From Streptomyces sp. CHD11 (lineage in GTDB: Bacteria > Actinomycetota > Actinomycetes > Streptomycetales > Streptomycetaceae): DNA of 64,000 nucleotides. The notes beneath the pieces were generated by a model that saw only the letters and a list, made by a program, of their open reading frames with translations, was not told the DNA's origin and ran no database searches. Location of the stretch: contig NZ_JABTTS010000017.1 of the NCBI RefSeq assembly GCF_018638295.1, forward strand, positions 61,859-125,858, read 5' to 3'. Of this stretch, positions 8,310-17,142 are shown piece by piece. Each line of letters starts with the position of its first letter. The first letter of the stretch is position 1. A program made the translations under genes and the position numbers.

Positions 8310-10805
8310 TCACGCCCGCAGGGTCTCCTCCAGCTTCCGGGCCACCGCCACGGCCTCCTCGGCGGGCAGCGGCGCACCCTCGGGGCCGGTCACGTAGAAG
8401 GCGTCCACGGCGTTCGCCCCCAGCGTGCTCGCGTGCGCGCTCCGCACCCGCACCCCGGCGTCCTCCAGCGCCCGCCCGATGCGGAACAGCAGGCCGGGGG
8501 CGTCCTGCGCGCGGACCTCGATCACCGTGGCGTGCCGGGAGGCGGCCCGGGCGACCGTCACACGCGGCGGGGGCGCGACCACACCCCGGCGCCGGGGGTA
8601 GGCGGCGTCCCGCTCGGTGAGGCGGGCGGCGATGTCGAGGCTGCCGTCCAGGGCGCGTACGAGGTCGGCGCGGAGCCGGGCGGCCTGGGGCAGGGAGCCG
8701 TACTCGGCGGCGACCCGCCAGTCCAGCAGCAGTACGGATCCTTCGACGCCCGCCGGGAGGTCCAGCGCCCGCAGCTCGGCGGTCCGCACGGTCAGCCGGT
8801 GCAGGGCGAGCAGGCCGGCCACCGCGGGAAGAACGCCCGCCTGGTCGGGGACGGCGATGAGCAGTTCCACGCCCAGCGGTTCGGGGTCGCCGGAGGGTTC
8901 GGCGGGCGGCCCGGTCTGGGCCCGCAGGGACAGCACGGGCGCGCCCGTGGCGACCGCCTCGAGCGCGAGACGTTCGTGTTCGGCGGTGGGCGCGGCGTCC
9001 GCGAGGTCGGCCGGTACCTCGCCGGAGAGCACGGCGGCGACCCTCTTGACCAGGTCGGTGACGAGCGAGGCGCGCCAGGACGACCAGGCGGCCGGTCCGG
9101 TGGCGAGGGCGTCCGCCTCGGTGAGGGCGTGCAGCAGTTCGAGGGTGCCCTGGGAGGCGACGGCTCCGGCGACCGCGCGCACGGTGGCGGGGTCCTCCAG
9201 ATCGCGCCGGGTGGCGGTCTCGACGAGCAGGAGGTGGTGGCGTACGAGGGTGGCGATCACGGTGACGTCGTGCCGGTCGAAGCCGATGCGGGTGGCCACG
9301 TCCTTGGCGATGACCTCGCCGGCCACCGAGTGGTCGCCCGGCCAGCCCTTGCCGATGTCGTGCAGCAGCGCGGCGACCAGCAGCAGGTCGGGCCGGTGCA
9401 CGCGCCGGGTGAACTCGGAGGCGCGCACGGCGGTCTCGATGAGGTGCCGGTCCACGGTCCACAGGTGCACGGCGTTGCGCTGGGGCCGGCAGCGGACCCG
9501 TTCCCAGTCGGGGAGCAGGAGGTTGACCAGGCCCTCCGCCTCGAGTGCCTCCCAGACCTGCACGGTGGGCGGTCCGGAGCCCAGCAGGGTCACCAGCTGT
9601 TCCCGTGCCTCGGCGGGCCAGGGCGCGGGCAGGGGGCGGGCACCGGCCGCCATGCGCCGTACGGCGTGCAGGGAGAGCGGGAGTCCCGCCTGGGCGGCGG
9701 CGGCCGCGGCGCGCAGCGGTAGTACGGGGTCGCGTTCGGGGCGCGCGGCGCGGGCGAGTACCACCTCGCCGTCCTGTTCCACCACCCCTTCGGCCAGCGG
9801 CGAGCGCTCGGGCGTGGTCTTCCCCCCGCCCAGCGCCCTCCCGTCGCCCGCCACCGCCCTTCTGAGGAAGTCGCTTCGCTCCCTTGCCAGTCTGCGCAGT
9901 CGCGGCCGCACCGCGCGGGAGCGCAGGACGCGTCCCACTTCGCGCCAGGTGACGTCGTTGGCGTAGGCGATGACCCGCGCGGCCTCGTAGACCTGCCGCA
10001 GCAGCGCGTCCGCGTCGAGCATGCCGAGTTCGGCCGCGACCTGGTCCTGTTCCTGGAGCGCGAGGCGGTCGGCGGCGCGGCCGGTGGTCAGGTGCAGGGC
10101 GTCCCGCACGTCGAGGAGCCGGCGGCGGGCGTCGGCGAGGCCGTCGCGCGGGGCGTCCGCGAGCCAGGAGGCGGCGACCGCCCGCAGGGCGGTGACGTCG
10201 CGCAGTCCGCCGCGGGCCTCCTTGAGGTCGGGTTCCAGGAGGTACTGCAGCTCACCCATGCGGGCCGCGCGTTCCTCGCCCATCTCGCGCAGGGCGGGGA
10301 GCCGCTTCGGCGCCTGGTTGCGCCAGTCGGCGAGTACGGCCGTGCGCAGTGCCGTGGTGAGGCCGAGGTCACCGGCGATGTGCCGGGCGTCCAGCAGTCC
10401 GAGCTGCACCTTGAGGTCCTCGCCCGCGGTCCTGCGGGCCTCCGCCGGGGTGCGGACGGAGTGGTCGAGGGCGAGGCCGAGGTCCCAGACGGGATACCAG
10501 AGGCGGTCGGCGAGGGCGGCGACCGCCCTCGGGTCGCCGCCGTCGTGCAGCAGGAGCAGGTCGAGGTCGCTGCGCGGGGAGAGCTCCGCGCGTCCGTAGC
10601 CGCCCACGGCGACCAGGGCGACGCCGCGCGGGACCTCGGCGCCCGCGGCGAACAGTCCGCCCAGCCATGTGTCGGTGAGGTCCGCCAGGGCGGCACGGCG
10701 CGGCGGCCCGGACCGCGCCCCCTCGGAGAGGAGGCGCAGCCGGGCCGCCGCGTAGCCGCTGGGTCCCGAGTCCGTCGTCCCGTTGTCCATGTCCGTACCC
10801 GTCAC
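8310..10805 (-). CDS. glnD: [Protein-PII] uridylyl/adenylyltransferase GlnD
   Basis: GlnD modifies the PII protein GlnK in response to nitrogen supply; in Streptomyces the modification is adenylylation. The 831-residue protein has the nucleotidyltransferase motif VGGYGRAELSPRSDLD (about 67-82), an HD hydrolase motif LLHDIGKGWPGDHS, and two C-terminal ACT domains (ELLIAVPDQAGVLPAVAG and VIEVRAQDAPGLLFRIG). GTG at 10805 was chosen because CAGGAG lies 7 nt upstream; an ATG five codons later (10790) is the alternative. It is the third gene of amtB-glnK-glnD, 29 nt after glnK. Confidence 0.96.
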   Translation of the reverse strand: MTGTDMDNGTTDSGPSGYAAARLRLLSEGARSGPPRRAALADLTDTWLGGLFAAGAEVPRGVALVAVGGYGRAELSPRSDLDLLLLHDGGDPRAVAALADRLWYPVWDLGLALDHSVRTPAEARRTAGEDLKVQLGLLDARHIAGDLGLTTALRTAVLADWRNQAPKRLPALREMGEERAARMGELQYLLEPDLKEARGGLRDVTALRAVAASWLADAPRDGLADARRRLLDVRDALHLTTGRAADRLALQEQDQVAAELGMLDADALLRQVYEAARVIAYANDVTWREVGRVLRSRAVRPRLRRLARERSDFLRRAVAGDGRALGGGKTTPERSPLAEGVVEQDGEVVLARAARPERDPVLPLRAAAAAAQAGLPLSLHAVRRMAAGARPLPAPWPAEAREQLVTLLGSGPPTVQVWEALEAEGLVNLLLPDWERVRCRPQRNAVHLWTVDRHLIETAVRASEFTRRVHRPDLLLVAALLHDIGKGWPGDHSVAGEVIAKDVATRIGFDRHDVTVIATLVRHHLLLVETATRRDLEDPATVRAVAGAVASQGTLELLHALTEADALATGPAAWSSWRASLVTDLVKRVAAVLSGEVPADLADAAPTAEHERLALEAVATGAPVLSLRAQTGPPAEPSGDPEPLGVELLIAVPDQAGVLPAVAGLLALHRLTVRTAELRALDLPAGVEGSVLLLDWRVAAEYGSLPQAARLRADLVRALDGSLDIAARLTERDAAYPRRRGVVAPPPRVTVARAASRHATVIEVRAQDAPGLLFRIGRALEDAGVRVRSAHASTLGANAVDAFYVTGPEGAPLPAEEAVAVARKLEETLRA

Positions 10806-10834
10806 CCGGCGACTCCTGTTCCGTTCGTGTGCCG

Positions 10835-11173
10835 TCAGAGTGCGTCCGGGCCGCGCTCGCCCGTCCGTACCCGTACGGCCGTCTCGACGGGGATCGACCA
10901 GACCTTGCCGTCGCCGATCTTCCCGGTACGGGCGGCCTTCACCACGACGTCGATCAGCTGCTCGGCGTCGTCGTCCTCGACCAGTACCTCGATGCGGATC
11001 TTGGGCACCAGGTCGACGGTGTACTCGGCACCGCGGTATACCTCGGTGTGGCCGCGCTGGCGGCCGTAGCCGCTGGCCTCGGTGACGGTCAGGCCCTGGA
11101 CTCCGAAGGCCTGCAGCGCCTCCTTGATCTCGTCGAGCCGGTGCGGCTTGACGACGGCGGTGATGAGCTTCAT
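10835..11173 (-). CDS. glnK: PII nitrogen regulatory protein GlnK
   Basis: GlnK is the trimeric PII signal protein that gates AmtB. The 112-residue product has the T-loop GYGRQRGHTEVYRGAEYTVDL, with Tyr51, the residue modified by GlnD, and the C-terminal signature KAARTGKIGDGKVW. Its start overlaps the amtB stop by 4 nt (ATGA), so the pair is translationally coupled, consistent with their physical interaction at the membrane. Confidence 0.97.
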   Translation of the reverse strand: MKLITAVVKPHRLDEIKEALQAFGVQGLTVTEASGYGRQRGHTEVYRGAEYTVDLVPKIRIEVLVEDDDAEQLIDVVVKAARTGKIGDGKVWSIPVETAVRVRTGERGPDAL

Positions 11174-12510
11174 GCGTCCACCTTCTTGTTCTCGGCCGGG
11201 CCGGCGGGGGTGCTGGCCGCGGTGCGGGCCGCGCCGCCGCCGGCGCCGCTGAAGTCGTACGCGGTCTCGGCGTGCTCGGCCTGGTCGATGCCGGCCACTT
11301 CGTCGTCCTCGGAGACTCGCATACCGATGGTCCTGTCAAGGAGGAAGGCGAGGACCGCGGAGACGACCAGCGAGTAGGCGAGGACACCGGCGACTCCGGC
11401 GCACTGCTTCCAGAACTGGTCCAGGCCGCCGCCGTAGAAGAGGCCTTCGACGTCGGACTGGCCCTTGCCGGTGGCGAAGAAGCCGACGAGAAGGGAGCCG
11501 ATGATGCCGCCGACGAGGTGGACGCCGACGACGTCGAGGGAGTCGTCGTAGCCGAACCTGTACTTCAGTCCGACGGCCATGGCGCACAGCACACCGGCGA
11601 TGAGGCCGACCGCGATCGCGCCGAGCGGGGAGACCGCGCCGCCGGCCGGGGTGATGGCGACCAGGCCGGAGACGGCGCCGGAGGCGGCGCCCAGCGTGGT
11701 GAAGGCGCCGTGGCGGATCTTCTCGTAGGCGAGCCAGCCGAGGACGGCGGCACCCGTGGCGACCTGGGTGTTGACGAACATCAGCGCGCCGACGCCGTCG
11801 TCGTTGCCGAGCCACGAGCCGGCATTGAAGCCGAACCAGCCGAACCACAGCAGGGCCGCGCCCAGCATCACCAGCGGGAGGCTGTGCGGACGCATCGGGT
11901 CCTTCTTGAAGCCGATGCGCTTGCCGATCACCAGGATCACACCGAGCGCCGCGGCACCGGCGTTGATGTGGACGGCCGTACCGCCGGCGAAGTCGATGAC
12001 GCCGAGCTCGAAGGCCCAGCCGCCGGAGCCCCAGACCCAGTGGGCGACGGGGAAGTAGACGACGGTGACCCACAGGGCGATGAACAGCGCCCACGCGGTG
12101 AACTTCACCCGGTCCGCGAGGGCGCCGCTGATCAGCGCGGGGGTGAGGATCGCGAACATCATCTGGAAGACCAGGAACACGAAGAGCGGGATGGTGGTGC
12201 CGTCCCACAGTTCCGTCAGTCCGATGTTGCTGAGGCCGACCCAGTCGGAGTTCCAGCCGATGAGGCCGCCGGAGTCGGTGCCGAACGCCATGGAGAAGCC
12301 GTACAGCACCCACAGAACCGTGACGATTCCCAGGCTGATGAAGCTCATCATCAGCATGTTCAGGGTGCTCTTGACGCGGACCATGCCTCCGTAGAAGAAG
12401 GCGAGGCCCGGGGTCATCAGCATGACCAGGGCGGAACAGATGAGCATGAACCCTGTGTTGGCGGCGGACAGCGTGGGCGTGTCTGCGGCCAGGGTGATGG
12501 CTGGTGCCAT
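11170..12510 (-). CDS. amtB: Ammonium transporter AmtB
   Basis: AmtB is the trimeric ammonium channel of the cytoplasmic membrane. The 446-residue protein has eleven-helix Amt architecture with PGLAFFYGGMVRVKSTLNM, DFAGGTAVHINAGAAAL (pore His), and the VGVHLVGGIIGSLLVG segment. The cytoplasmic tail (after about 395) is charged and Ala/Gly-rich. It is the first gene of the operon, and a GlnR-type box lies about 95-132 nt upstream, so it should be induced on nitrogen limitation. Confidence 0.97.
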   Translation of the reverse strand: MAPAITLAADTPTLSAANTGFMLICSALVMLMTPGLAFFYGGMVRVKSTLNMLMMSFISLGIVTVLWVLYGFSMAFGTDSGGLIGWNSDWVGLSNIGLTELWDGTTIPLFVFLVFQMMFAILTPALISGALADRVKFTAWALFIALWVTVVYFPVAHWVWGSGGWAFELGVIDFAGGTAVHINAGAAALGVILVIGKRIGFKKDPMRPHSLPLVMLGAALLWFGWFGFNAGSWLGNDDGVGALMFVNTQVATGAAVLGWLAYEKIRHGAFTTLGAASGAVSGLVAITPAGGAVSPLGAIAVGLIAGVLCAMAVGLKYRFGYDDSLDVVGVHLVGGIIGSLLVGFFATGKGQSDVEGLFYGGGLDQFWKQCAGVAGVLAYSLVVSAVLAFLLDRTIGMRVSEDDEVAGIDQAEHAETAYDFSGAGGGAARTAASTPAGPAENKKVDA

Positions 12511-12854
12511 CGGCGTCTCCTCGTCGTTGGTACGGCCCGTGCGGGCGAGCCTTGAGCGGATTGAGGGGTGGGCCGGTTATGCGCCATGAGATTCGCGCAG
12601 CGCCGTTTCGGTGGAGGCCCCTCGTTGTTTCGCCGCCGTGACGAAGGCACCCGGCGTGTTACGGGTCGGTGAACAGCCGGATCCGCGGAGCGCCGATCGT
12701 TATCGTGGCGCAACCTTCGGTCTACGGCGGTGAGCCCGCGGCCGGGGAGACGAGAAAGCCGGCCGCGACCGGCCTCCGAATGACTGGCATGGGGGAGCCG
12801 AGTCGGGCAGTTCGGGAGGGCCGGCCGCGGCCGGGGTCGGGTGGCTGTGCCGGG
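12511..12854. other. Intergenic: amtB control region and nsdA 3' side
   Basis: This 344-bp gap lies between amtB and nsdA, which both read on the minus strand. It contains the GlnR-type operator described separately (12605-12642). Between 12755 and 12835 lie GC-rich inverted segments (GCCGG/CCGGC) that may end nsdA transcription, but none is clean enough to call. No gene is supported. Confidence 0.5.
12605..12642 (-). promoter_or_regulatory. GlnR operator (a-site and b-site) of amtB-glnK-glnD
   Basis: On the minus strand the first half is GTCAC-N6-GAAAC, an exact match to the GlnR consensus gTnAC-n6-GaAAC. After another 6 nt comes GGGCC-N6-GAAAC, with the second GAAAC in perfect phase 22 bp on. 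The a/b site arrangement and the position before amtB are those known for GlnR targets in Streptomyces. The pattern is seen directly; binding is inferred. Confidence 0.88.
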
Positions 12855-14351
12855 TCAGACGGCCTCTGCGCTCTCGGGCAGTTCGATCGCGAGCCGCTCC
12901 GTGAGGTCGACGACTTCGCCGAGATCGCCGAAGTCGCGTACGGCGGTGTCGACCGTCTTTCGGATACGAGTGTTGACGCGCTCGGAGCGGACCTTCTTGG
13001 CCGCCTTGATGGCCTCGGTGGCGAGAACCGTGCTCTGTTCGGGCTCGCGCTGGAGCAGGTGGACCGTGGCCATGCCGATCAGATTGAGGGCGTAGGAGCG
13101 CTGGTGTTCGCCGCCCTCCTGTCCGAAGAGTTCCACGGCCCGCCGCATCAGCGGCTCGGCGAGCGAGGCGTAGGTGGGGCTGCGGCCGGCGACGTAGGCG
13201 AGGTCGCGGTAGGAGTGGGAGTTCTCGGCGTGGAGTTCGGCCTCGGAGAAGAAGCGGATCCAGTCGGCGTCGGGCTCGTCCCACTCGCCGGACTCGGCGA
13301 AGGTGTCCTCGGCCATCCGCACGGCCCGCTTGCACCGGCCGGGCTGGCCCATGTTGGCGTAGGCGCGGGCCTCCATCGCATACAGCATCGACTGGGTGCG
13401 CGGGCTCGCGCAGTCGCGGCTGCCGTACTGGGCGAGGTGGACCAGCTCCAGGGCGTCCTCGGGCCGGCCGAGGTGGATCATCTGGCGGCTCATGCTGGAC
13501 AGCACGTAGGAGCCGAGCGGCCGGTCACCGGCCTCCTTGGCGGCGTGCAGGGCGAGGACGAAGTACTTCTGCGCGGTGGGCTGGAGCCCCACGTCGTACG
13601 ACATCCAGCCGGCCAGTTCGGCGAGTTCGGCGGCGACTTTGAACAGCCGTCGGGTGGTGGTCTCCGGCTGGGGTTCCTGGAGCAGGTCGGTCACTTCGTG
13701 CAGCTGTCCGACGACCGCCTTGCGGCGCAGGCCGCCGCCGCACTGGGCGTCCCACTGCCGGAACATCGTGGTGGTGGTCTCCAGCAGGTCCAGCTCGGGC
13801 TTGGAGAGCCGGCCGCGGGCGCGGGAGGCGGAGGAGACCGGGTCCGGTTCGCTCCGGGGCAGCGGGGCGGGCGGGCCCGGGACGAGCCAGCGCTGCATGG
13901 GCTCGATGAGGGACGGGCCCGCGGAGAGGGCGAGCGAGCTCCCGAGGAAGCCGCGCCGCGCCAGCATCAGGTCGCTGCGCGAGAACTCGCTGAGCAGAGC
14001 CACCGTCTGCGGACCCGTCCAGGGCAGGTCGACGCCGGTCGCGGAGGGCGCGGGGCGGGTGGTGCGCAGGCCCAGGTCCTCGACGGAGACGACGACGCCG
14101 AAGCGCTCGGAGAACAGTTCGGACAGGATTCTGGGGATCGGCTCGCGCGGGTTCTCCCCGTCGAGCCAGCGGCGCACCCGTGAGGTGTCGGTGGAGACGT
14201 GGTTGGCGCCCAACTGGCGTGCTCGGCGGTTGACCTGTCGGGCCAGTTCGCCCTTGGACCAGCCGCTGCGGACGAACCACGAGGCGAGAAGCCCGTTGGG
14301 GCGTTTCTCCGGACTCGCTGTGCTCGTCCCGCCGTCGCCCTTGCCGCTCAC
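12855..14351 (-). CDS. nsdA: NsdA-type negative regulator of development and antibiotic production
   Basis: NsdA represses sporulation and antibiotic synthesis in Streptomyces; its mechanism is not well known. The 498-residue protein begins at GTG 14351 with GGGATGGGGG upstream. An N-terminal helix-turn-helix-like region (GWSKGELARQVNRRARQLG to WLDGENPREPIPRILSELF) is followed by a twin-Arg-looking RRGFLGSSLALSAG (likely not an export signal because it is internal) and a long helical TPR-like region (RPLGSYVLSSMSRQMIHLG, MLYAMEARAYANMGQPGRC, QRSYALNLIGMATVHLL). It is divergent from the prim-pol-like gene across 446 bp. Confidence 0.9.
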   Translation of the reverse strand: MSGKGDGGTSTASPEKRPNGLLASWFVRSGWSKGELARQVNRRARQLGANHVSTDTSRVRRWLDGENPREPIPRILSELFSERFGVVVSVEDLGLRTTRPAPSATGVDLPWTGPQTVALLSEFSRSDLMLARRGFLGSSLALSAGPSLIEPMQRWLVPGPPAPLPRSEPDPVSSASRARGRLSKPELDLLETTTTMFRQWDAQCGGGLRRKAVVGQLHEVTDLLQEPQPETTTRRLFKVAAELAELAGWMSYDVGLQPTAQKYFVLALHAAKEAGDRPLGSYVLSSMSRQMIHLGRPEDALELVHLAQYGSRDCASPRTQSMLYAMEARAYANMGQPGRCKRAVRMAEDTFAESGEWDEPDADWIRFFSEAELHAENSHSYRDLAYVAGRSPTYASLAEPLMRRAVELFGQEGGEHQRSYALNLIGMATVHLLQREPEQSTVLATEAIKAAKKVRSERVNTRIRKTVDTAVRDFGDLGEVVDLTERLAIELPESAEAV

Positions 14352-14797
14352 TGGAACGCCCCCATCCCTGAAGACCACTTGTCGCTGAGTGCGCCAAGCC
14401 CTATCAGAATGCCGGTTGTCGGGGCCGCCCGTCCGGCGGTTACCACCCTTCGAACGGAAAGCCGAGTTGCCTCCGGCATACCCACGAGTGCATGTGCCCC
14501 AAGAAGCCGTGCACACAAAGTAACCCCACGATCACTCGCCCCACCATGGCGGAACCGCAATCGCCACCATTCGCCACCCCTTCGAATGAACTCACCGTCG
14601 CCGACCCGCGCTTCACTTGACGTCGGACAGCCAAGAGTGGGTGCAGCGGTGCACACAGGGGCGCGCACCGCCCGATGCACCACCCTCGGCACTTCGAGGC
14701 GCCGTGTGATCGAGCAGGGCACGGGGAAATCGGAAGCAGAGAGTCACGCCACGAGTCCACAACGTGACCAACGCGGGCCGGACCCGTTGGAGGGGGT
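14352..14797. other. Divergent intergenic region nsdA / prim-pol-like gene
   Basis: This 446-bp stretch separates two divergently read genes and should hold both promoters. Its GC is lower than that of the flanking genes between about 14500 and 14660 (for example CACAAAGTAACCCCACGATCA). I see no gene, no strong dyad and no clear promoter boxes. Confidence 0.4.
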
Positions 14798-15463
14798 ATG
14801 GGCTTCACGATCGGCATCAGTCGGGGCATCCGCGACATCCGGTCCGGCTCCCGTCGCCGGGGCCGCTCGTCGGACGGGACCGTCGTGGCGGAGTACACCG
14901 GCTTGTGGGGATGGGACGTGGTGCCGGGAGCCCGGACGTCCGCGAGCGCCTGCTCCTGCGGACGCGCCGTCTGCCCGGCACCGGGCGCGCATCCGCTCGG
15001 GCACGCGCCGGTGATCCGCGCCGGGGCACCGCTGGACGAGGTGACGGCCGTCTGGTCCGAGTTCCCGGGAGCCTCGCTGATGCTGCCGGTGGGGCGGGCG
15101 TTCGACGTGATCGAGGTGGCCCGGCCCGCCGGCTGCCACGCGCTGGCCCGGCTGGAGCGCATGGGCCTGCCGGTCGGCCCGGTCGCGGCGACTCCCGACG
15201 GCCGCGCCCAGTTCCTCGTCGCCCCCGGTGCCGCGGCCGCCCTGTCCGGACTGCTCTACCGCATGGGCTGGGACGACCCGGCAGCCCTCGATCTGCGCGG
15301 TCTCGGCCCCGGTACGCACATCACGGCACCGCCGTCCGACCGGGGCGGCCTCGGTCCGGTGCGCTGGCTGCGCTCCCCCGCCCCGGACTCGGCGTCCCGG
15401 CCGCCGGAGGCAAGCCTGCTGCTGGGCACCCTCGCCTACATGGCGCACCGGTCGGGCGCCTGA
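14798..15463 (+). CDS. Prim-pol (archaeo-eukaryotic primase)-like protein
   Basis: The 221-residue protein resembles the N-terminal bifunctional primase/polymerase domain found in actinobacterial proteins: GLWGWDVVPGAR, CSCGRAVCPAPGAHPLG (a Cys pair or zinc-like knuckle), and a central LPVGRAFDVIEVARPAG where active enzymes have a D-x-D pair. Here that site reads D-V-I-E, so catalysis is doubtful. GGAGGGGGT lies just before the ATG. Function is unknown; it stands alone and converges on ftsY. Confidence 0.72.
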   Translation: MGFTIGISRGIRDIRSGSRRRGRSSDGTVVAEYTGLWGWDVVPGARTSASACSCGRAVCPAPGAHPLGHAPVIRAGAPLDEVTAVWSEFPGASLMLPVGRAFDVIEVARPAGCHALARLERMGLPVGPVAATPDGRAQFLVAPGAAAALSGLLYRMGWDDPAALDLRGLGPGTHITAPPSDRGGLGPVRWLRSPAPDSASRPPEASLLLGTLAYMAHRSGA

Positions 15464-15522
15464 CCAAGGCACCGGGCGGGACACGGCTGTCCGTGACGTT
15501 GTCCGGCCGTGCGGCCGGAGGT

Positions 15523-15590
15523 AGGGGCGGGTCGGGTCGGGCAGGATCGGGCGGGTCAGATCGGGTCGGGTCGGGCAGAGCGAAGCGCCC
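15523..15590 (+). repeat. G-run-rich direct repeats (GGGTC-type)
   Basis: Between the prim-pol-like gene and ftsY the plus strand has at least eight GGG runs in about 65 nt, mostly in GGGTCGGGTC units separated by short spacers. This can form G-quadruplexes on the plus strand. No open frame uses it. Confidence 0.6.
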
Positions 15591-15650
15591 GTCCCCCGGT
15601 CTGCTCGGGAGCGGACGCTTCTTCGCCTCTGGCGGATGTACTGCGGGCCG

Positions 15651-16853
15651 TCACTCCCCGATGAGCGCGTCCACGAAGGCCTCCGGCTCGAACGGCGCCA
15701 GGTCGTCCGCGCCCTCGCCGAGGCCGATCAGCTTGACCGGCACCCCCAGCTCACGCTGGACCGCGATCACGATGCCGCCCTTGGCCGTGCCGTCCAGCTT
15801 GGTGAGCACGATGCCGGTGATGTCGACGACCTCGGCGAAGACCCGGGCCTGCACCAGGCCGTTCTGCCCCGTGGTCGCGTCCAGCACGAGCAGCACCTCG
15901 TCCAGCGGAGCCTGCTTCTCCACCACGCGCTTGACCTTGCCGAGCTCGTCCATCAGGCCGGTCTTGGTGTGCAGCCGCCCGGCGGTGTCGATGAGCACCG
16001 CGTCGGCGGCCATGTCCTTGCCCTCCTTGACCGCGTCGAACGCGACGGAGGCCGGGTCACCGGCCTCGGGCCCGCGCACGGTGTGGGCGCCGACGCGCTC
16101 GCCCCAGGTCTGGAGCTGGTCGGCGGCGGCGGCACGGAAGGTGTCGGCGGCGCCGAGGACGACGGTGTGGCCGTCGGCGACCAGCACGCGGGCCAGTTTT
16201 CCGGTGGTGGTGGTCTTGCCGGTGCCGTTGACGCCGACGACCATCACGACGCCGGGGCCGCCGGCCGCGTTCTCGGTGTGCACGGTGCGGTCCATGGTGG
16301 GGTCGACCAGGGTGATCAGCTCCTCGCGGAGCAGTGTGCGCAGTTCCGCGGGGGTGCGGGTGCCGAGCACCCTCACGCGTTCGCGCAGCCGGTCGACCAG
16401 TTCCTGGGTGGGCTGCACACCGACGTCCGCGGTGAGCAGGGTGTCCTCGATCTCCTCCCAGGTGTCCTCGTCGAGGTGTTCGCGGGACAGCAGGGCGAGC
16501 AGGCCCTGGCCCAGGGCGTTCTGTGAACGGGAGAGACGGGCCCGCAGCCGGACCAGCCGGCCGGCGGTGGGCTCCGGGATCTCGATCTCGGGAGCCTCGG
16601 CGGCGGGCGGTTCCTCGATGACGACGGGACCGGCGCCCGCCGGAAGATCAACCTCCTCGATGGTGCGCCGCGGTTCCTCCCGCGGCGTCTCGGCCTCTTC
16701 GCCGACGTGCGGCTCGGCCGGAGGGGCGGTGATGTCGGGCGCGGCGGGGGGCGGCGGGGGCAGCGGCTTCTTGCGCCGGCTGCCGACGATGAGCCCGCCG
16801 AGTGCGCCGAGCACGACCACGGCGATGACTACAGCAAGGATGACGATGTCCAT
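15651..16853 (-). CDS. ftsY: SRP receptor FtsY
   Basis: FtsY is the membrane-associated GTPase that docks SRP-ribosome complexes. The 400-residue protein starts MDIVILAVVIAVVVLGALGG, a hydrophobic N-terminal anchor (residues 2-23) typical of actinobacterial FtsY, then an acidic proline-rich linker (A-like domain), the N-domain (about 100-190) and the G-domain with GVNGTGKTTTTGKLA, DTAGRLH and TKLDGTAKGG. The open frame extends upstream past 16853, but the ATG there matches the anchor. Confidence 0.97.
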   Translation of the reverse strand: MDIVILAVVIAVVVLGALGGLIVGSRRKKPLPPPPPAAPDITAPPAEPHVGEEAETPREEPRRTIEEVDLPAGAGPVVIEEPPAAEAPEIEIPEPTAGRLVRLRARLSRSQNALGQGLLALLSREHLDEDTWEEIEDTLLTADVGVQPTQELVDRLRERVRVLGTRTPAELRTLLREELITLVDPTMDRTVHTENAAGGPGVVMVVGVNGTGKTTTTGKLARVLVADGHTVVLGAADTFRAAAADQLQTWGERVGAHTVRGPEAGDPASVAFDAVKEGKDMAADAVLIDTAGRLHTKTGLMDELGKVKRVVEKQAPLDEVLLVLDATTGQNGLVQARVFAEVVDITGIVLTKLDGTAKGGIVIAVQRELGVPVKLIGLGEGADDLAPFEPEAFVDALIGE

Positions 16854-17064
16854 AACAGCCCCAGTATGGCGTGGCCGCCTGCGAGGCCGTTCGTTGTACG
16901 CGCGGGGCCCTCGGCGCCGCCGGGCCGGCCCGGCCCGCCGCTCTGCCCCGTTCTGCCCCGTGCCGGGCGGGAAGCCTCCGGGGGTGGGGTCACCACGCGT
17001 CCGGTGTCGGACGTGTACGGGGTCCGCGAAGGCGACGTCGCACACCTGGTCCTCAGGAACCACA

Positions 17065-17103
17065 CCGCCGCCCGACCCGGGCAGTGCCCGGGTCGGGCGG
17101 CGG
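17065..17103. terminator. Strong stem-loop downstream of glcP
   Basis: Two 19-nt arms (CCGCCGCCCGACCCGGGCA and its complement) pair perfectly around a tiny loop. It lies 40 nt past the glcP stop on the minus strand, so it most likely ends glcP transcription before ftsY. Confidence 0.78.
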
Positions 17104-17142
17104 ACCTGAACCCCGCTTCCCCCCGGTTCGCCGGGACGGCGG

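Noticed and set aside
13900..14000. NsdA as a Tat-exported protein because of RRGFLGSSLALSAG
   Set aside because: The motif lies about 130 residues inside the protein after a helix-turn-helix region, so it cannot act as an N-terminal Tat signal.
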